From assembly GCF_029945895.1 (NCBI RefSeq), contig NZ_JAQSDL010000003.1, positions 29,981 to 93,980 of the forward strand: a DNA stretch of 64,000 nt. Direction: 5' to 3'. Shown piece after piece: positions 17,157-28,701 of the stretch. Below the pieces are notes generated by a model, which searched no databases, was not told where the DNA came from, and was given only the letters and a program-made list of their open reading frames with translations. A program made the position numbers and the translations under genes. Position 1 is the stretch's first letter, and each line of letters begins with the position of its first letter. The DNA is from Polaromonas sp. (GTDB lineage Bacteria > Pseudomonadota > Gammaproteobacteria > Burkholderiales > Burkholderiaceae_C).

Positions 17157-18418
17157 CGGAAAAACTGCTCTATCTGCTGCAGCGCGTGATGCGCAAGACC
17201 TGGGTGCGCTGCGTGCTGTTTTCGCTGGTGGGCGTTCTCGCCGTGGGGCTGTCGATGGTGCTCGGTCCGTCGATTCCGGAGGACGTGGCGGTCAAGCTCG
17301 GCTCGGACGCCATCGGCAGCATGCTCAACATCATCGCAACCAGCATGCTGACGGTGGCCATTTTTTCGGCCAGTACCATGGTGTCATCGTTCACGGCGGT
17401 TGCCAGCAGCGCCACGCCCCGGGCATCGCAACTGATGATCGAGGACACCACCATCCAGAACACCCTGGCCACCTTCATTGGCGCTTTTCTTTACAGCGTC
17501 ATCGCGCTGATCGGCCTGAATGCGCGGCTCTACGGCGGCGGCGGCCGACTGGTGCTGTTTGGCTTCACCGTCGCGATTTTGTTGATTGTGGTGATCGTGC
17601 TCCTCCGATGGATCGACTACCTGTCGGTACTTGGCAGGATGGGGGAGACCTTGCAACGGGTGGAGAAGGCGACCACCCAGGCCATGGATCAGCGCCTGTC
17701 CCGCCCCTGCCTGGGTGGCAAACCGCTTCGCCGGGGCAGCCAGGGCCGCTACACCCTGCTCTCATCCGAAACCGGATTTGTACAGCATGTGTCCATGGAC
17801 ATTCTCCAGAAGCTTGCCGAGGAGAACGACGACACCCTGCAGGTCCACGTGCTGCCGGGCGCCTTTGTCGAGCCCTCGACGCTGATCGTCAGCGGCGACC
17901 AGGTCATGGATGACGCCAGACGCGAGGCCATGCGCAGCGCAGTGCTGATCGGAGCCTCTCGGACCTTTGACCATGATCCTCGGTTCGGGCTGGTGGTGTT
18001 AGGTGAAATTTCCACACGGGCGTTATCGCCGGGGGTCAACGATCCGGGCACGGCACTGGATGTGATGGCCACCGCCGTCCGGACTCTGGCGCACTGGGTA
18101 CACCATCTTCATTCAAACGCAGGGACTGCCGATCTGCTGTTTGACCGCGTGAGCGCTCCCCCGCTGGATGAAGCCGGCATGCTTGACGATGTGTTTTTGC
18201 CGCTGGCGCGGTATGGGGCCGGGGCAGCGGAGGTCGGCCTCCAATTGCAACGCTCGCTCGCCGCCATCCGTCGGCTTCATCACCCCGAATTTGATACGGC
18301 GGTGCAGCAGCTCTCGCGCTACGCCATCGCGCGCGCTGTGCATGCGGATTTGTTTGAGGCAGACGTGCAGGGCTTGCGTGAAGCCGCCGAAGAGGTGCAA
18401 CGAGTCATACCCGCCTGA
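17153..18418 (+). CDS. DUF2254 family membrane protein
   Basis: The 421-residue protein has four hydrophobic segments in its first 150 residues. These include CVLFSLVGVLAVGLSMVLG, a long stretch through IIATSMLTVAIFSAS, and VLFGFTVAILLIVVIVLL. A soluble domain with ALSPGVNDPGTALDVM, a family hallmark, follows. The function of DUF2254 is not known. Its ATG overlaps the pirin stop, so the two are translationally coupled. Confidence 0.85.
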   Translation: MTEKLLYLLQRVMRKTWVRCVLFSLVGVLAVGLSMVLGPSIPEDVAVKLGSDAIGSMLNIIATSMLTVAIFSASTMVSSFTAVASSATPRASQLMIEDTTIQNTLATFIGAFLYSVIALIGLNARLYGGGGRLVLFGFTVAILLIVVIVLLRWIDYLSVLGRMGETLQRVEKATTQAMDQRLSRPCLGGKPLRRGSQGRYTLLSSETGFVQHVSMDILQKLAEENDDTLQVHVLPGAFVEPSTLIVSGDQVMDDARREAMRSAVLIGASRTFDHDPRFGLVVLGEISTRALSPGVNDPGTALDVMATAVRTLAHWVHHLHSNAGTADLLFDRVSAPPLDEAGMLDDVFLPLARYGAGAAEVGLQLQRSLAAIRRLHHPEFDTAVQQLSRYAIARAVHADLFEADVQGLREAAEEVQRVIPA

Positions 18419-18730
18419 ACCCATCACCGGGCGCATCTGTCAGGCAAACAGCACGGCGCGCCGGCAGATGCGGTGAGATTTGAGCCTCTCCCGGCGGGCG
18501 CGGATGGCACTCACCGTTGCCGGATGTCACATGAGGTGGTTCGGGCGACTGGCCGGTTGACGGTATTGCAGAGGGTTCCCTGATCGGAGGTGATCAAGAA
18601 GGCGCCCAAGATGGCCGATGCCGCCAAAAAACCCTGGAGCGCCCCCGGCAAAAGCGCCGCTGCTCGACTTCGCCCTGACTCCACGGGGTCACTGGAATCA
18701 TGACGAATAGACGGGTCAGCCGATCGGATC
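18419..18730. other. Intergenic region, 312 bp
   Basis: No supported gene lies between the DUF2254 gene and the terminator downstream of gap. A 38-codon GTG frame at 18590-18703 is possible, but the GGAGG is too close to the start codon to favour it. Confidence 0.4.
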
Positions 18731-18760
18731 AAAAAAAAGCGCCTCCAGGAGGCGCTTTTT
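18731..18760 (-). terminator. Intrinsic terminator of the tkt-gap operon
   Basis: Stem AGCGCCTCC/GGAGGCGCT with a one-base loop, followed on the minus strand by eight T; it lies 17 bp after the gap stop codon. Confidence 0.88.
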
Positions 18761-18776
18761 GCTGGGCTGGCAGGGT

Positions 18777-19847
<1,071 letters not shown>

Positions 19848-21899
19848 TTACTTTTTCGACAAGACCTTGCGTACGGTGTCGGCCACGTTTTCGGGTGTGA
19901 AACCGAAATGTTTGAACAGCACCGGGGCAGGTGCGGACTCGCCGTAGCTGTCGATGCCGACGACCGCAGCGCAGCCGTATTTCCACCAGCCGTCGGTGAC
20001 ACCCATCTCGACCGCGATGCGCGGAATGCCTTCGGGCAGCACTTCAGACTTGTAGGCCGGCTTTTGCTTGTCAAAGGTGGTGGTGCTGGGCATGGAGACC
20101 ACACGCACGGCGATTTTGTAGGTGGCCAGCAGTTCCTGCGCCTTGAGTGCCAGCTGCACTTCGGAGCCGGTGGCGATGATCACGGCCTGGGCCTTCTTGT
20201 TCAGGCCCACTTCGGCCGGCTCGGCCAGCACGTAAGCGCCCTTGCTGATTTCACCGAGGTCGGTTTTCGGCGCGTAGGGCAGGTTCTGGCGGCTGAGCAG
20301 CAGGGCCGTCGGCTTGGCCTTGTTCTGCAGGGCCACGGCCCAGGCCACAGCGGTTTCAGCCGTGTCGCCCGGACGCCAGACGTCGAGGTTGGGAATCAGG
20401 CGCAGGCTGGCAGCGTGTTCGATCGACTGGTGCGTCGGGCCGTCCTCGCCGAGGCCGATGGAGTCGTGTGTGAACACATGCACCACGCGGATTTTCATGA
20501 GTGCAGCCATGCGGATCGCGTTGCGGCTGTAGTCGCTGAAGGTCAGGAAGGTGCCGCCGTAAGGGATGTAGCCGCCATGCAGCGCGATGCCGTTCATGAT
20601 GGCGGCCATGCCGAACTCGCGCACGCCGTAGTTGATGTGGCGGCCAATGACCTTGCCGCCGTCGGCCGCATCGGACATGACCACGTCGCCGGCCAGGTCG
20701 AAGCGCAGGGCGGGTGTGCTTTTTGTGTTGGTCAGGTTGGAGCCAGTCAGGTCGGCGGAGCCGCCCAGCATTTCCGGCAGGCCGGCGGTGAAGGCTTCCA
20801 GCGCGAGCTGGGAGGCCTTGCGCGAAGCCACTGTCTCGGCCTTGGTGTGGGCGCCGACCACGGTGTCCACCGCGATTTGAGAGAAGGCGCGCGGCAACTC
20901 GCCCTTCATGCGGCGCGTGAATTCCGCCGCCAGCTCGGGGTGCGTCACCTTGTAGGCGGTGAATTTCGCGTCCCAGGCGGCTTCCAGTGCCAGGCCTTTG
21001 GCCTTGGCGTCCCAGGCTTCGTAGGCTTCCCTGGGCAGCTCGAACGGGGCGTGGGTCCAGCCCAGCGCCTCGCGCGTGAGTTTGATCTCTTCCGCGCCCA
21101 GTGGCTCGCCGTGGGCTTTGGCGGTGTTGGCGCGGTTCGGCGAGCCTTTGCCGATGTGGGTCTTGCAGACGATCAGCGTCGGTTTGTCGGCGCTGTTTTT
21201 GGCATCGGTCAGAGCGCGCGTGACGGCCTCCACATCGTGGCCGTCGATCGGGCCGATCACGTTCCAGCCGTAGGCGGCAAAACGCAGCGGCGTGTTGTCG
21301 ACAAACCAGGGCGTGACCTGGCCGTCGATGGAGATGCCGTTGTCGTCGTACAGCGCGATCAGCTTGTTGAGTTTCCAGGCGCCGGCCAGGGCGCAGGCCT
21401 CGTGGCTGATGCCTTCCATCAGGCAGCCATCACCCATGAACACAAAGGTGTGGTGGTCGACGATGCTGTGGTCGGCCTGGTTGAATTCAGCGGCCATCAG
21501 TTTTTCAGCCAGCGCCATGCCGACGGCATTGCTGATGCCCTGGCCCAGCGGGCCGGTGGTGGTTTCAATGCCGGGGGTGTAGCCGAACTCGGGATGGCCG
21601 GGGGTCTTGCTGTGCAGCTGGCGGAAGTTCTTCAGTTCCTTCATGGGCAGGTCATACCCGGTCAGGTGCAGCAGCGCATAAATCAGCATCGAACCGTGGC
21701 CGTTGGACAGCACAAAACGGTCGCGGTCGAACCAGTGCGGGTTGTGCGGGCTGTGCTTCAGATGGCGGCCCCAGAGTGCGACCGCCATGTCGGCCATGCC
21801 CATGGGCGCGCCGGGGTGGCCGGAGTTGGCCTGCTGCACGGCATCCATGGCCAGAGCACGGATGGAGTTGGCCATGAGGGATGTGGGGGTGTCAGCCAT
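19848..21899 (-). CDS. tkt: Transketolase
   Basis: The 683-residue, thiamine-diphosphate-dependent enzyme moves two-carbon units between ketose and aldose phosphates in the pentose-phosphate or Calvin cycle. Marks are [18 protein letters not shown] at the N-terminus, the ThDP motif [13 protein letters not shown] with [16 protein letters not shown], and [11 protein letters not shown] in the pyrimidine domain. The start at 21899 fits the family; the open frame runs on upstream without similarity. It forms an operon with gap. Confidence 0.97.
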   Translation of the reverse strand: MADTPTSLMANSIRALAMDAVQQANSGHPGAPMGMADMAVALWGRHLKHSPHNPHWFDRDRFVLSNGHGSMLIYALLHLTGYDLPMKELKNFRQLHSKTPGHPEFGYTPGIETTTGPLGQGISNAVGMALAEKLMAAEFNQADHSIVDHHTFVFMGDGCLMEGISHEACALAGAWKLNKLIALYDDNGISIDGQVTPWFVDNTPLRFAAYGWNVIGPIDGHDVEAVTRALTDAKNSADKPTLIVCKTHIGKGSPNRANTAKAHGEPLGAEEIKLTREALGWTHAPFELPREAYEAWDAKAKGLALEAAWDAKFTAYKVTHPELAAEFTRRMKGELPRAFSQIAVDTVVGAHTKAETVASRKASQLALEAFTAGLPEMLGGSADLTGSNLTNTKSTPALRFDLAGDVVMSDAADGGKVIGRHINYGVREFGMAAIMNGIALHGGYIPYGGTFLTFSDYSRNAIRMAALMKIRVVHVFTHDSIGLGEDGPTHQSIEHAASLRLIPNLDVWRPGDTAETAVAWAVALQNKAKPTALLLSRQNLPYAPKTDLGEISKGAYVLAEPAEVGLNKKAQAVIIATGSEVQLALKAQELLATYKIAVRVVSMPSTTTFDKQKPAYKSEVLPEGIPRIAVEMGVTDGWWKYGCAAVVGIDSYGESAPAPVLFKHFGFTPENVADTVRKVLSKK

Positions 21900-22037
21900 T
21901 GCTTGAAGTCCAGGGTGTGTGAAGGTCGCAGCGCCCGGTGCCGGCTCGGCCACCGGCAAGAACCGGGCACTCGGGAAAACCCCTGATTTTACGGGATGCC
22001 ACCCCCTGCAGTTTGCCGCCGCGCTGCCGGCCTTCCG

Positions 22038-22097
22038 TGCTATTAATTTAGTAGCTGATGGCGCCCGATGCGTATGGGCAGGGGGCCGTTTCTTCCC
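22038..22097 (+). repeat. Dispersed intergenic repeat, copy 3 (upstream of murU)
   Basis: TGCTATTAATTTAGTAGCTG followed by GCGC and a TATGGGCAGGGGGCCG core follows the consensus order. It ends 24 bp before the murU start codon. Confidence 0.5.
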
Positions 22098-22121
22098 ATA
22101 AGCCGGCATAATTGCAAGCAC

Positions 22122-22814
22122 ATGAGCACCCAAGCCCTGATCCTGGCCGCCGGCCGCGGCGAACGCATGCGTCCGCTGACAGACCACCACCCCAAACCGC
22201 TGCTGCAGGTGCAGGGCAAGCCGCTGATCGTGTGGCACCTGGAACACCTGGCGCGCGCGGGTGTCACCGATGTGGTGATCAACACCGCCTGGCTGGAAGA
22301 ACAGTTTTCGGCGACGCTGGGTGACGGCCGCGCCTTCGGCCTGCGCATTCGTTACTCGCACGAAGGGGCCAGGTTTGGCGGCGCACTGGAAACCGCGGGC
22401 GGCATTGCCACCGCGCTGCCGCTGCTGCAGGATGCACCCTTCTGGCTGGTGGCTGGCGACGTGTTCATGCCGGGCTTTGATTTTCCGGCAGCCGATGCGC
22501 AGCGTTTTGCGGCATCCAGCGCGCTGGCGCACATCTACCTGGTGCCCAACCCGCCGCACAACCCAAAAGGCGACTTCGGTATCAGCGACGCGGGCCTGGC
22601 GCTATCGCGTGCCGATCAGCAGTTCACCTACAGCACGGCGGGCCTGTACCGCCCGGCCCTGTTCAGGAACACACCGGCCGGGCAGAAAGCCGCACTGGCG
22701 CCGCTGCTGCGGCAGGCCATGTCAAGCGGCGAGGTCACCGCGGCGCTATATTCAGACGCATGGACCGACGTGGGGACGCCCGAACGCCTGGCCGAATTGA
22801 ACATCCCACGCTAA
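22122..22814 (+). CDS. murU: N-acetylmuramate-1-phosphate uridylyltransferase (MurU-like)
   Basis: The 230-residue nucleotidyltransferase starts with [20 protein letters not shown], the G-x-G-x-R-x-x-P-L-T nucleotide-binding motif. It has the acidic metal site WLVAGDVFM and a C-terminal [13 protein letters not shown]. Size and motifs fit MurU, which makes UDP-MurNAc from MurNAc-1-phosphate in the peptidoglycan-recycling bypass. An AmgK-like kinase that would supply its substrate is encoded 31 kb away at 53356. A different NDP-sugar pyrophosphorylase role cannot be excluded. Confidence 0.8.
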   Translation: MSTQALILAAGRGERMRPLTDHHPKPLLQVQGKPLIVWHLEHLARAGVTDVVINTAWLEEQFSATLGDGRAFGLRIRYSHEGARFGGALETAGGIATALPLLQDAPFWLVAGDVFMPGFDFPAADAQRFAASSALAHIYLVPNPPHNPKGDFGISDAGLALSRADQQFTYSTAGLYRPALFRNTPAGQKAALAPLLRQAMSSGEVTAALYSDAWTDVGTPERLAELNIPR

Positions 22815-22831
22815 AAAAAGACGCCTGACCC

Positions 22832-24217
22832 ATGACCACGATTTACCAGAAACGCCGCGCCGCTGTGGCGCGCGCCCTCAAGGCCGCCGGTGGCGGCATT
22901 GCCCTGCTTCCGACCGCCCCCGAAGTGGCGCGCAACCGCGACAGCAGCTTTCCCTATCGGCACGACAGCTACTTTTATTACCTGACCGGTTTCGACGAGC
23001 CGGGCGCCTGGCTGGCGATCGAAGCCAACGGCCACAGCACGCTGTTTTGCCAGCCCAAGGACCTGGAGCGCGAGATCTGGGACGGCATTCGCCTGGGGCC
23101 CAAGGCCGCCCCGGCCACGCTCGGTGTGGAGGCTGCTTTCAGCGTCGAAACCCTCGAAGACAGGATGCCCGCGTTGCTGGCCAACCAGCAGGCGGTGTGG
23201 TTTCCGTTTGCCACGCACAAGGGCCTGGAAACCCAGGTCGACGGCTGGCTGGGCAAGGTGCGTGCGCGCATCCGCTTCGGCGCCGAATGCCCGCAAAGCC
23301 AGCATGACCTGTGCAGGCTGCTCGACGAGATGCGCCTGACCAAGGATGCGCACGAGGTCGCCATCCTGCGGCGCGCCGGAGCCATCTCGGCCGGCGCCCA
23401 CGTGCGCGCCATGCAGACCTCGGCGGCCATGCTGCGCGAGGGCGTCAAGGGCGGCCTGCGCGAGTACCACCTGGAAGCGGAACTGCTGCATGAGTTCCGG
23501 CGCCACGGCTCGCAGTTTCCGGCTTACACCAGCATCGTTGCTGCCGGCGCCAATGCCTGCGTGCTGCATTACCGTGCCGGCGACGCCGAACTCAGAAGCG
23601 GCGACCTGTGCCTGATCGACGCCGGTTGCGAGCTCGATGGGTATGCCAGCGACATCACACGCACCTTCCCGGCCAACGGCAGGTTCACACCGGCCCAGCG
23701 CGTGTTGTACGAAATTGTTCTGGAAGCGCAAAACGCCGCAGTGAAGGTGACCAGGCCCGGCAAACGTTTCACGGACCCGCACGACGCGGCCACGCGCGTG
23801 CTGGCCCAGGGCATGCTGGACACCGGCCTGCTCGACAAAAAGAAGCACGGCAAGGTCGACGACGTGCTGGCATCGGGCGCCTACCGCCAGTTCTACATGC
23901 ACCGCACCGGCCACTGGATGGGCATGGACGTCCACGACTGCGGCGACTACACCGAGCCAGGCAGCAAGCCGCGCGAGGAAAAAGACGCGCTGGGCCAGAC
24001 CGTGATGCGCAAGCCTTCGCGCATCCTGCGTCCCGGCATGGTGACCACCATCGAGCCCGGCATCTATGTGCGCCCGGCCAAAGGTGTGCCGAAAGAGTTC
24101 TGGAACATCGGCATCCGCATCGAGGATGACGCGCTGGTCACGGCCAAAGGCTGCGAACTGCTGACGCGGGGTGTGCCGGTGGAAGCCGATGAGATCGAGG
24201 CCTTGATGCGGGGGTAG
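22832..24217 (+). CDS. pepP: Xaa-Pro aminopeptidase (aminopeptidase P)
   Basis: The 461-residue M24 metallopeptidase removes N-terminal residues before proline. The N-terminal creatinase-like domain contains NRDSSFPYRHDSYFYYLTGF. The C-terminal pita-bread domain carries metal ligands in LIDAGCELDGYASDITRTF (two Asp), HRTGHWMGMDVHD (His), TTIEPGIYV (Glu) and GIRIEDD (Glu). It starts 17 bp after murU, without a terminator between, and is likely co-transcribed. Confidence 0.95.
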   Translation: MTTIYQKRRAAVARALKAAGGGIALLPTAPEVARNRDSSFPYRHDSYFYYLTGFDEPGAWLAIEANGHSTLFCQPKDLEREIWDGIRLGPKAAPATLGVEAAFSVETLEDRMPALLANQQAVWFPFATHKGLETQVDGWLGKVRARIRFGAECPQSQHDLCRLLDEMRLTKDAHEVAILRRAGAISAGAHVRAMQTSAAMLREGVKGGLREYHLEAELLHEFRRHGSQFPAYTSIVAAGANACVLHYRAGDAELRSGDLCLIDAGCELDGYASDITRTFPANGRFTPAQRVLYEIVLEAQNAAVKVTRPGKRFTDPHDAATRVLAQGMLDTGLLDKKKHGKVDDVLASGAYRQFYMHRTGHWMGMDVHDCGDYTEPGSKPREEKDALGQTVMRKPSRILRPGMVTTIEPGIYVRPAKGVPKEFWNIGIRIEDDALVTAKGCELLTRGVPVEADEIEALMRG

Positions 24218-24232
24218 GCCCGCTGCCAGGCA

Positions 24233-24835
24233 TCAGCCGGCCTCCGCGGCGCCCAACACCGTTTGGGCCCAGCGCGGCAGCTGATCGGCGAAGATGGTCA
24301 CCTTGGCTCCCTCGCACATCGCGACCATGAAGGGTCCGCCGTCCTCCAGATCCCGCCCGTCATAGAGATACGCCACCGTCGCCAGGCCGACTGCGTGGGA
24401 CAGATGACTCAAGGTTCGCGGATAACGCGCGAGGATTTTGTCAGGTGGCACAAAATGCCCGCCTTCCTGCACACGGCGTTGCACCCGCGCCAGCAGGCGC
24501 TGGGGGTCGTCCAACGCCACGACATACAAAGCCACCACGTAGCCTTGCGCAAGCGCCTCGTCGATCAGGGCCAGCTTGGAGTCATGGGAAAAAACCGTTT
24601 CGCTGACGAACGACTCGCCACCGGCAAGTTTGATCGCGCGTTGGGCGTCGGCCCAGTCTCTGGCGGCCTGTGACCGCTGCACAGGATCGATGATGTGTTG
24701 CAAATGCTCACGCTCAAAAAGATCAGCGTTGATAAACGCCAGGTCGGCGCTGAAGATGCCATCGCGCACCAAGGCGCGGTAAAGGGTGGACTTGCCCGCG
24801 CCGTTGGGGCCGGCGAGCAGGTGGAAAACCGGCAT
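24233..24835 (-). CDS. Zeta-toxin family kinase
   Basis: The 200-residue protein has a Walker A motif [14 protein letters not shown] at residues 9-22, INADLFERE and a [16 protein letters not shown] segment. These are the arrangement of zeta/PezT-like toxins (COG4185). Characterised members phosphorylate UDP-N-acetylglucosamine and so block cell-wall synthesis. It follows the ParD-like gene by 4 bp, and the pair is preceded by a perfect palindrome, which supports a toxin-antitoxin operon. Canonical zeta toxins pair with epsilon or PezA; this partner is different. Toxicity is inferred. Confidence 0.82.
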   Translation of the reverse strand: MPVFHLLAGPNGAGKSTLYRALVRDGIFSADLAFINADLFEREHLQHIIDPVQRSQAARDWADAQRAIKLAGGESFVSETVFSHDSKLALIDEALAQGYVVALYVVALDDPQRLLARVQRRVQEGGHFVPPDKILARYPRTLSHLSHAVGLATVAYLYDGRDLEDGGPFMVAMCEGAKVTIFADQLPRWAQTVLGAAEAG

Positions 24836-24839
24836 GCAA

Positions 24840-25163
24840 CTAGCTGGAGCGTTTGCGGTTTTCTTCCACCACTTCCCGTACCCGTTGTGCCAGCGAGCCG
24901 CTTACTTCTGCCGCCAGCAAACGGCTGGTCAGGTCTGCGACGGCGCGCGTTTGTTGTGCCTTGCGCGCTGCGGCTTCATAACCCTCAATCGCCGTCTGCG
25001 CCTCCTGGACCGTCAGGCCGGAATACTCGACCACGCGGCCCAGGGTGGCCCAATACTCGATCTGGCCCGCAGCCGAACGCCGCAGGGGCTGCGCTGCCTC
25101 GCGCGCCTGCTCGACCAGGGCCGTGGGAAGTTTGACGGAAGCAAAGTTGCTGGGCTTGGCCAT
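24840..25163 (-). CDS. ParD-like antitoxin
   Basis: The 107-residue protein matches the ParD_like antitoxin family: [20 protein letters not shown], then [20 protein letters not shown]. The first part resembles a ribbon-helix-helix DNA-binding strand and helix. The acidic and helical C-terminus ([20 protein letters not shown]) could cover the toxin. It is the first gene of the pair with the zeta-like toxin and probably binds the palindrome at 25172-25200. Confidence 0.8.
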   Translation of the reverse strand: MAKPSNFASVKLPTALVEQAREAAQPLRRSAAGQIEYWATLGRVVEYSGLTVQEAQTAIEGYEAAARKAQQTRAVADLTSRLLAAEVSGSLAQRVREVVEENRKRSS

Positions 25164-25171
25164 AAAGTACT

Positions 25172-25200
25172 CCTGTATGGCGCATTTTGCGCCATACAGG
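25172..25200. promoter_or_regulatory. Palindromic operator of the toxin-antitoxin operon
   Basis: A perfect 13-bp inverted repeat (CCTGTATGGCGCA and its complement) is separated by TTT. It starts 9 bp upstream of the antitoxin start and 54 bp before the activator gene at 25254, so it could affect both. Confidence 0.8.
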
Positions 25201-25253
25201 ACAAAATCGCAAGAGGTGCAGCGCTTTTGGCTGGGTTATTGCTAGTCCATGGC

Positions 25254-26918
<1,665 letters not shown>

Positions 26919-26966
26919 ACATTGTGTCGGGGCCGGTCGGTACTCGGGTTTTCATGATGCTCAGTT

Positions 26967-27025
26967 TGCTACTGAATTAATAGCTTTCTACGCTTGTATA
27001 CAAAGGGCTGCAGGCACTTTTTATT
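26967..27025 (+). repeat. Dispersed intergenic repeat, copy 4
   Basis: TTGCTACTGAATTAATAGCT, CGCTTGTATACAAAGGGCTG and CAGGC follow the consensus order. The copy lies between the enhancer-like dyads and the sigma-54 promoter. Confidence 0.65.
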
Positions 27026-27049
27026 CAAAATTCCAGCCGGAGAAAGATC

Positions 27050-27065
27050 TGGCACGGCCGTTGCA
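27050..27065 (+). promoter_or_regulatory. Sigma-54 (-24/-12) promoter
   Basis: TGGCACGGCCGTTGCA matches the consensus TGGCACG-N4-TTGCA, with invariant GG at 27051-27052 and GC at 27063-27064. It lies 46 bp before the rhodanese start codon. Confidence 0.9.
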
Positions 27066-27111
27066 ATAACGGTGGGGACGGCATGTGCCGTGACCTCACC
27101 TGGAGATTGCC

Positions 27112-28002
27112 ATGACGACCGACAGCGTTCTTGTTTCCCCCGAGCAACTCTCGCGCATGATGGGCGCCGAGCCCGTGGTCATCATCGACACCCGCGACGC
27201 CGACACCTATGCCGCCGGCCATTTGCCCGGCGCGGTCAACATGCGCGAGATCTTCACCTTTCTGGCCACCTCCACGGCCGAAGGCCTGACCGCGCTCAAA
27301 TCCACCTTTGCCGAACACTTTGGGTTGGTCGGCCTGTCAGGCAAGGAAACCGCCGTGTTTTACGAGGACGCGCTGAACAGCGGCTACGGCCAGTCCTGCC
27401 GCGGCTATTACCTGCTGACCTGGCTGGGTTACCCCAAGGTCAAGGTGCTCAACGGTGGTTTCTCGGCCTGGAAAGCCCAGGGCCTGCCAGTCAGCACCGA
27501 AGCGGCCGCGTCCACACCCGCTACCTTTCCGGCCAACCTCGCGATGACCGATGTGATGCTGACCAAGGACGACGTGGCCGCCGCGCTGGGCAGCAACGTG
27601 GCCCTGCTCGATGTGCGTGACATCGACGAATGGACCGGCGAAAGCTCGTCCCCCTACGGCAAGGACTTTGCGCCGCGCAAAGGCCGGTTGCCTGGCGCCA
27701 AATGGATTGAGTGGTACCGCTTCATGAAGCCTTCGGCCCAGGGCCCCGTGTTCAAGTCGCCGCTGGAGGTCCAGGCCGAATGTGCCACCGCCGGTATCGC
27801 CACCGATGACACGGTTTACCTGTATTGCTTCAAGGGCGCACGCGCCTCGAATACTTTCCTGGCACTCAAGCAGGCCGGCTTTTCGGACGTGCGCATGTAT
27901 TTCGGTTCGTGGAACGAGTGGTCGCGCGACGACTCGTTGCCGATTGAAACCGATGCGCCGCTGATGAAGGCCAGAGCACCGTCGCTGGCTTTGGCTGCCT
28001 GA
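27112..28002 (+). CDS. Two-domain rhodanese-type sulfurtransferase
   Basis: The 296-residue protein has two rhodanese modules. The first contains VVIIDTRDADTYAAGHLPGA and a GQSCRGYYLL loop with Cys96 where inactive domains usually lack a cysteine. The second contains VALLDVRDIDEW and the active-site loop CFKGARAS with Cys239. Rhodaneses move sulfane sulfur from thiosulfate or persulfides to an acceptor. It is the first gene behind the sigma-54 promoter, with GGAGATTGCC before the ATG. Confidence 0.9.
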   Translation: MTTDSVLVSPEQLSRMMGAEPVVIIDTRDADTYAAGHLPGAVNMREIFTFLATSTAEGLTALKSTFAEHFGLVGLSGKETAVFYEDALNSGYGQSCRGYYLLTWLGYPKVKVLNGGFSAWKAQGLPVSTEAAASTPATFPANLAMTDVMLTKDDVAAALGSNVALLDVRDIDEWTGESSSPYGKDFAPRKGRLPGAKWIEWYRFMKPSAQGPVFKSPLEVQAECATAGIATDDTVYLYCFKGARASNTFLALKQAGFSDVRMYFGSWNEWSRDDSLPIETDAPLMKARAPSLALAA

Positions 28003-28086
28003 ACGAGGCCCTGCCGCCTTTCTTCTTTCGCTTTCTTCTTTCGCTTTCCCTTCTTTTATTGACAACCTGATCAGGAGACTTTTCCC
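28003..28086 (+). other. Polypyrimidine spacer with direct repeat
   Basis: TTTCTTCTTTCGC occurs twice head to tail (28019-28031 and 28032-28044), followed by TTTCCCTTCTTTT. An AGGAG site for the OsmC gene ends the spacer. Confidence 0.6.
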
Positions 28087-28653
28087 ATGTCCGTGGACAC
28101 CGCCATCGCCCCCGCCGCACCGACTACTGTCAAGGCTTACCTCAAACCCATCGACGGCGAGGGTCTGGCCGCCTTTGCCGCCAAAGGACGCGCCAACCCG
28201 GCATCACGCGGCACCAACAAGGTCCACACCGTGATGCAGGGCATGTACCGCTCGCTCAGCTACGTGGGAGACCACACGCCGGTGGTGGTGGATGAACCCC
28301 TGCACCTGTTCGGAGAAAACACGGCACCGGCGCCCGGTGAAATCGTGCTGTCGGGCCTGGGCGGTTGCCTGGCCGTCGGCATCACCGCCGTAGCGACCTT
28401 GAAGAAGGTCAAGCTGTCCAGGCTGGAGGTTTTCATGGAAGGCGACATCGGCAACCCGGCGGCCTGGGGTGCCGGCGGCGCTTCCAAGGAAGCACCCGAC
28501 ATGGGCTTCCAGGCGATCCGCGTGAAGATCGTGATCGAGGGCGACGCACCGCGGGAGGTGCTCGACGAAATTGTCCAGCATGCGAACTTCTATTCGCCGG
28601 TGGCCAACAGCATGCGCAATCCCATCCCCTTCGAGATTGCCCTGGCCGACTGA
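28087..28653 (+). CDS. OsmC/Ohr family protein with one conserved cysteine
   Basis: The 188-residue protein has the OsmC-type core VLSGLGGCLAVGITAVATLK with peroxidatic-type Cys94. In the second motif, normally H-x-x-C-P-V, the sequence is HANFYSPVANSM, so the second cysteine is replaced by Ser170. A Cys-peroxidase using an internal disulfide is therefore unlikely. A one-Cys mechanism, or binding of an activated sulfur or acyl group, is possible. It lies in the sigma-54-controlled row. Confidence 0.85.
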   Translation: MSVDTAIAPAAPTTVKAYLKPIDGEGLAAFAAKGRANPASRGTNKVHTVMQGMYRSLSYVGDHTPVVVDEPLHLFGENTAPAPGEIVLSGLGGCLAVGITAVATLKKVKLSRLEVFMEGDIGNPAAWGAGGASKEAPDMGFQAIRVKIVIEGDAPREVLDEIVQHANFYSPVANSMRNPIPFEIALAD

Positions 28654-28701
28654 CCCCGGCTCTGCCCCGCACGACCGCCCCACCACCGCAAGGACTTCCT
28701 C

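Noticed and set aside
18590..18703. 38-codon Lys/Ala-rich frame in the gap upstream of the gap terminator
   Set aside because: The GGAGG abuts the GTG codon too closely for initiation and nothing else supports it.
19848..22559. Transketolase extended to 903 residues by upstream open frame
   Set aside because: Family similarity begins at [20 protein letters not shown] (start 21899); the added region is antisense to murU and its leader.
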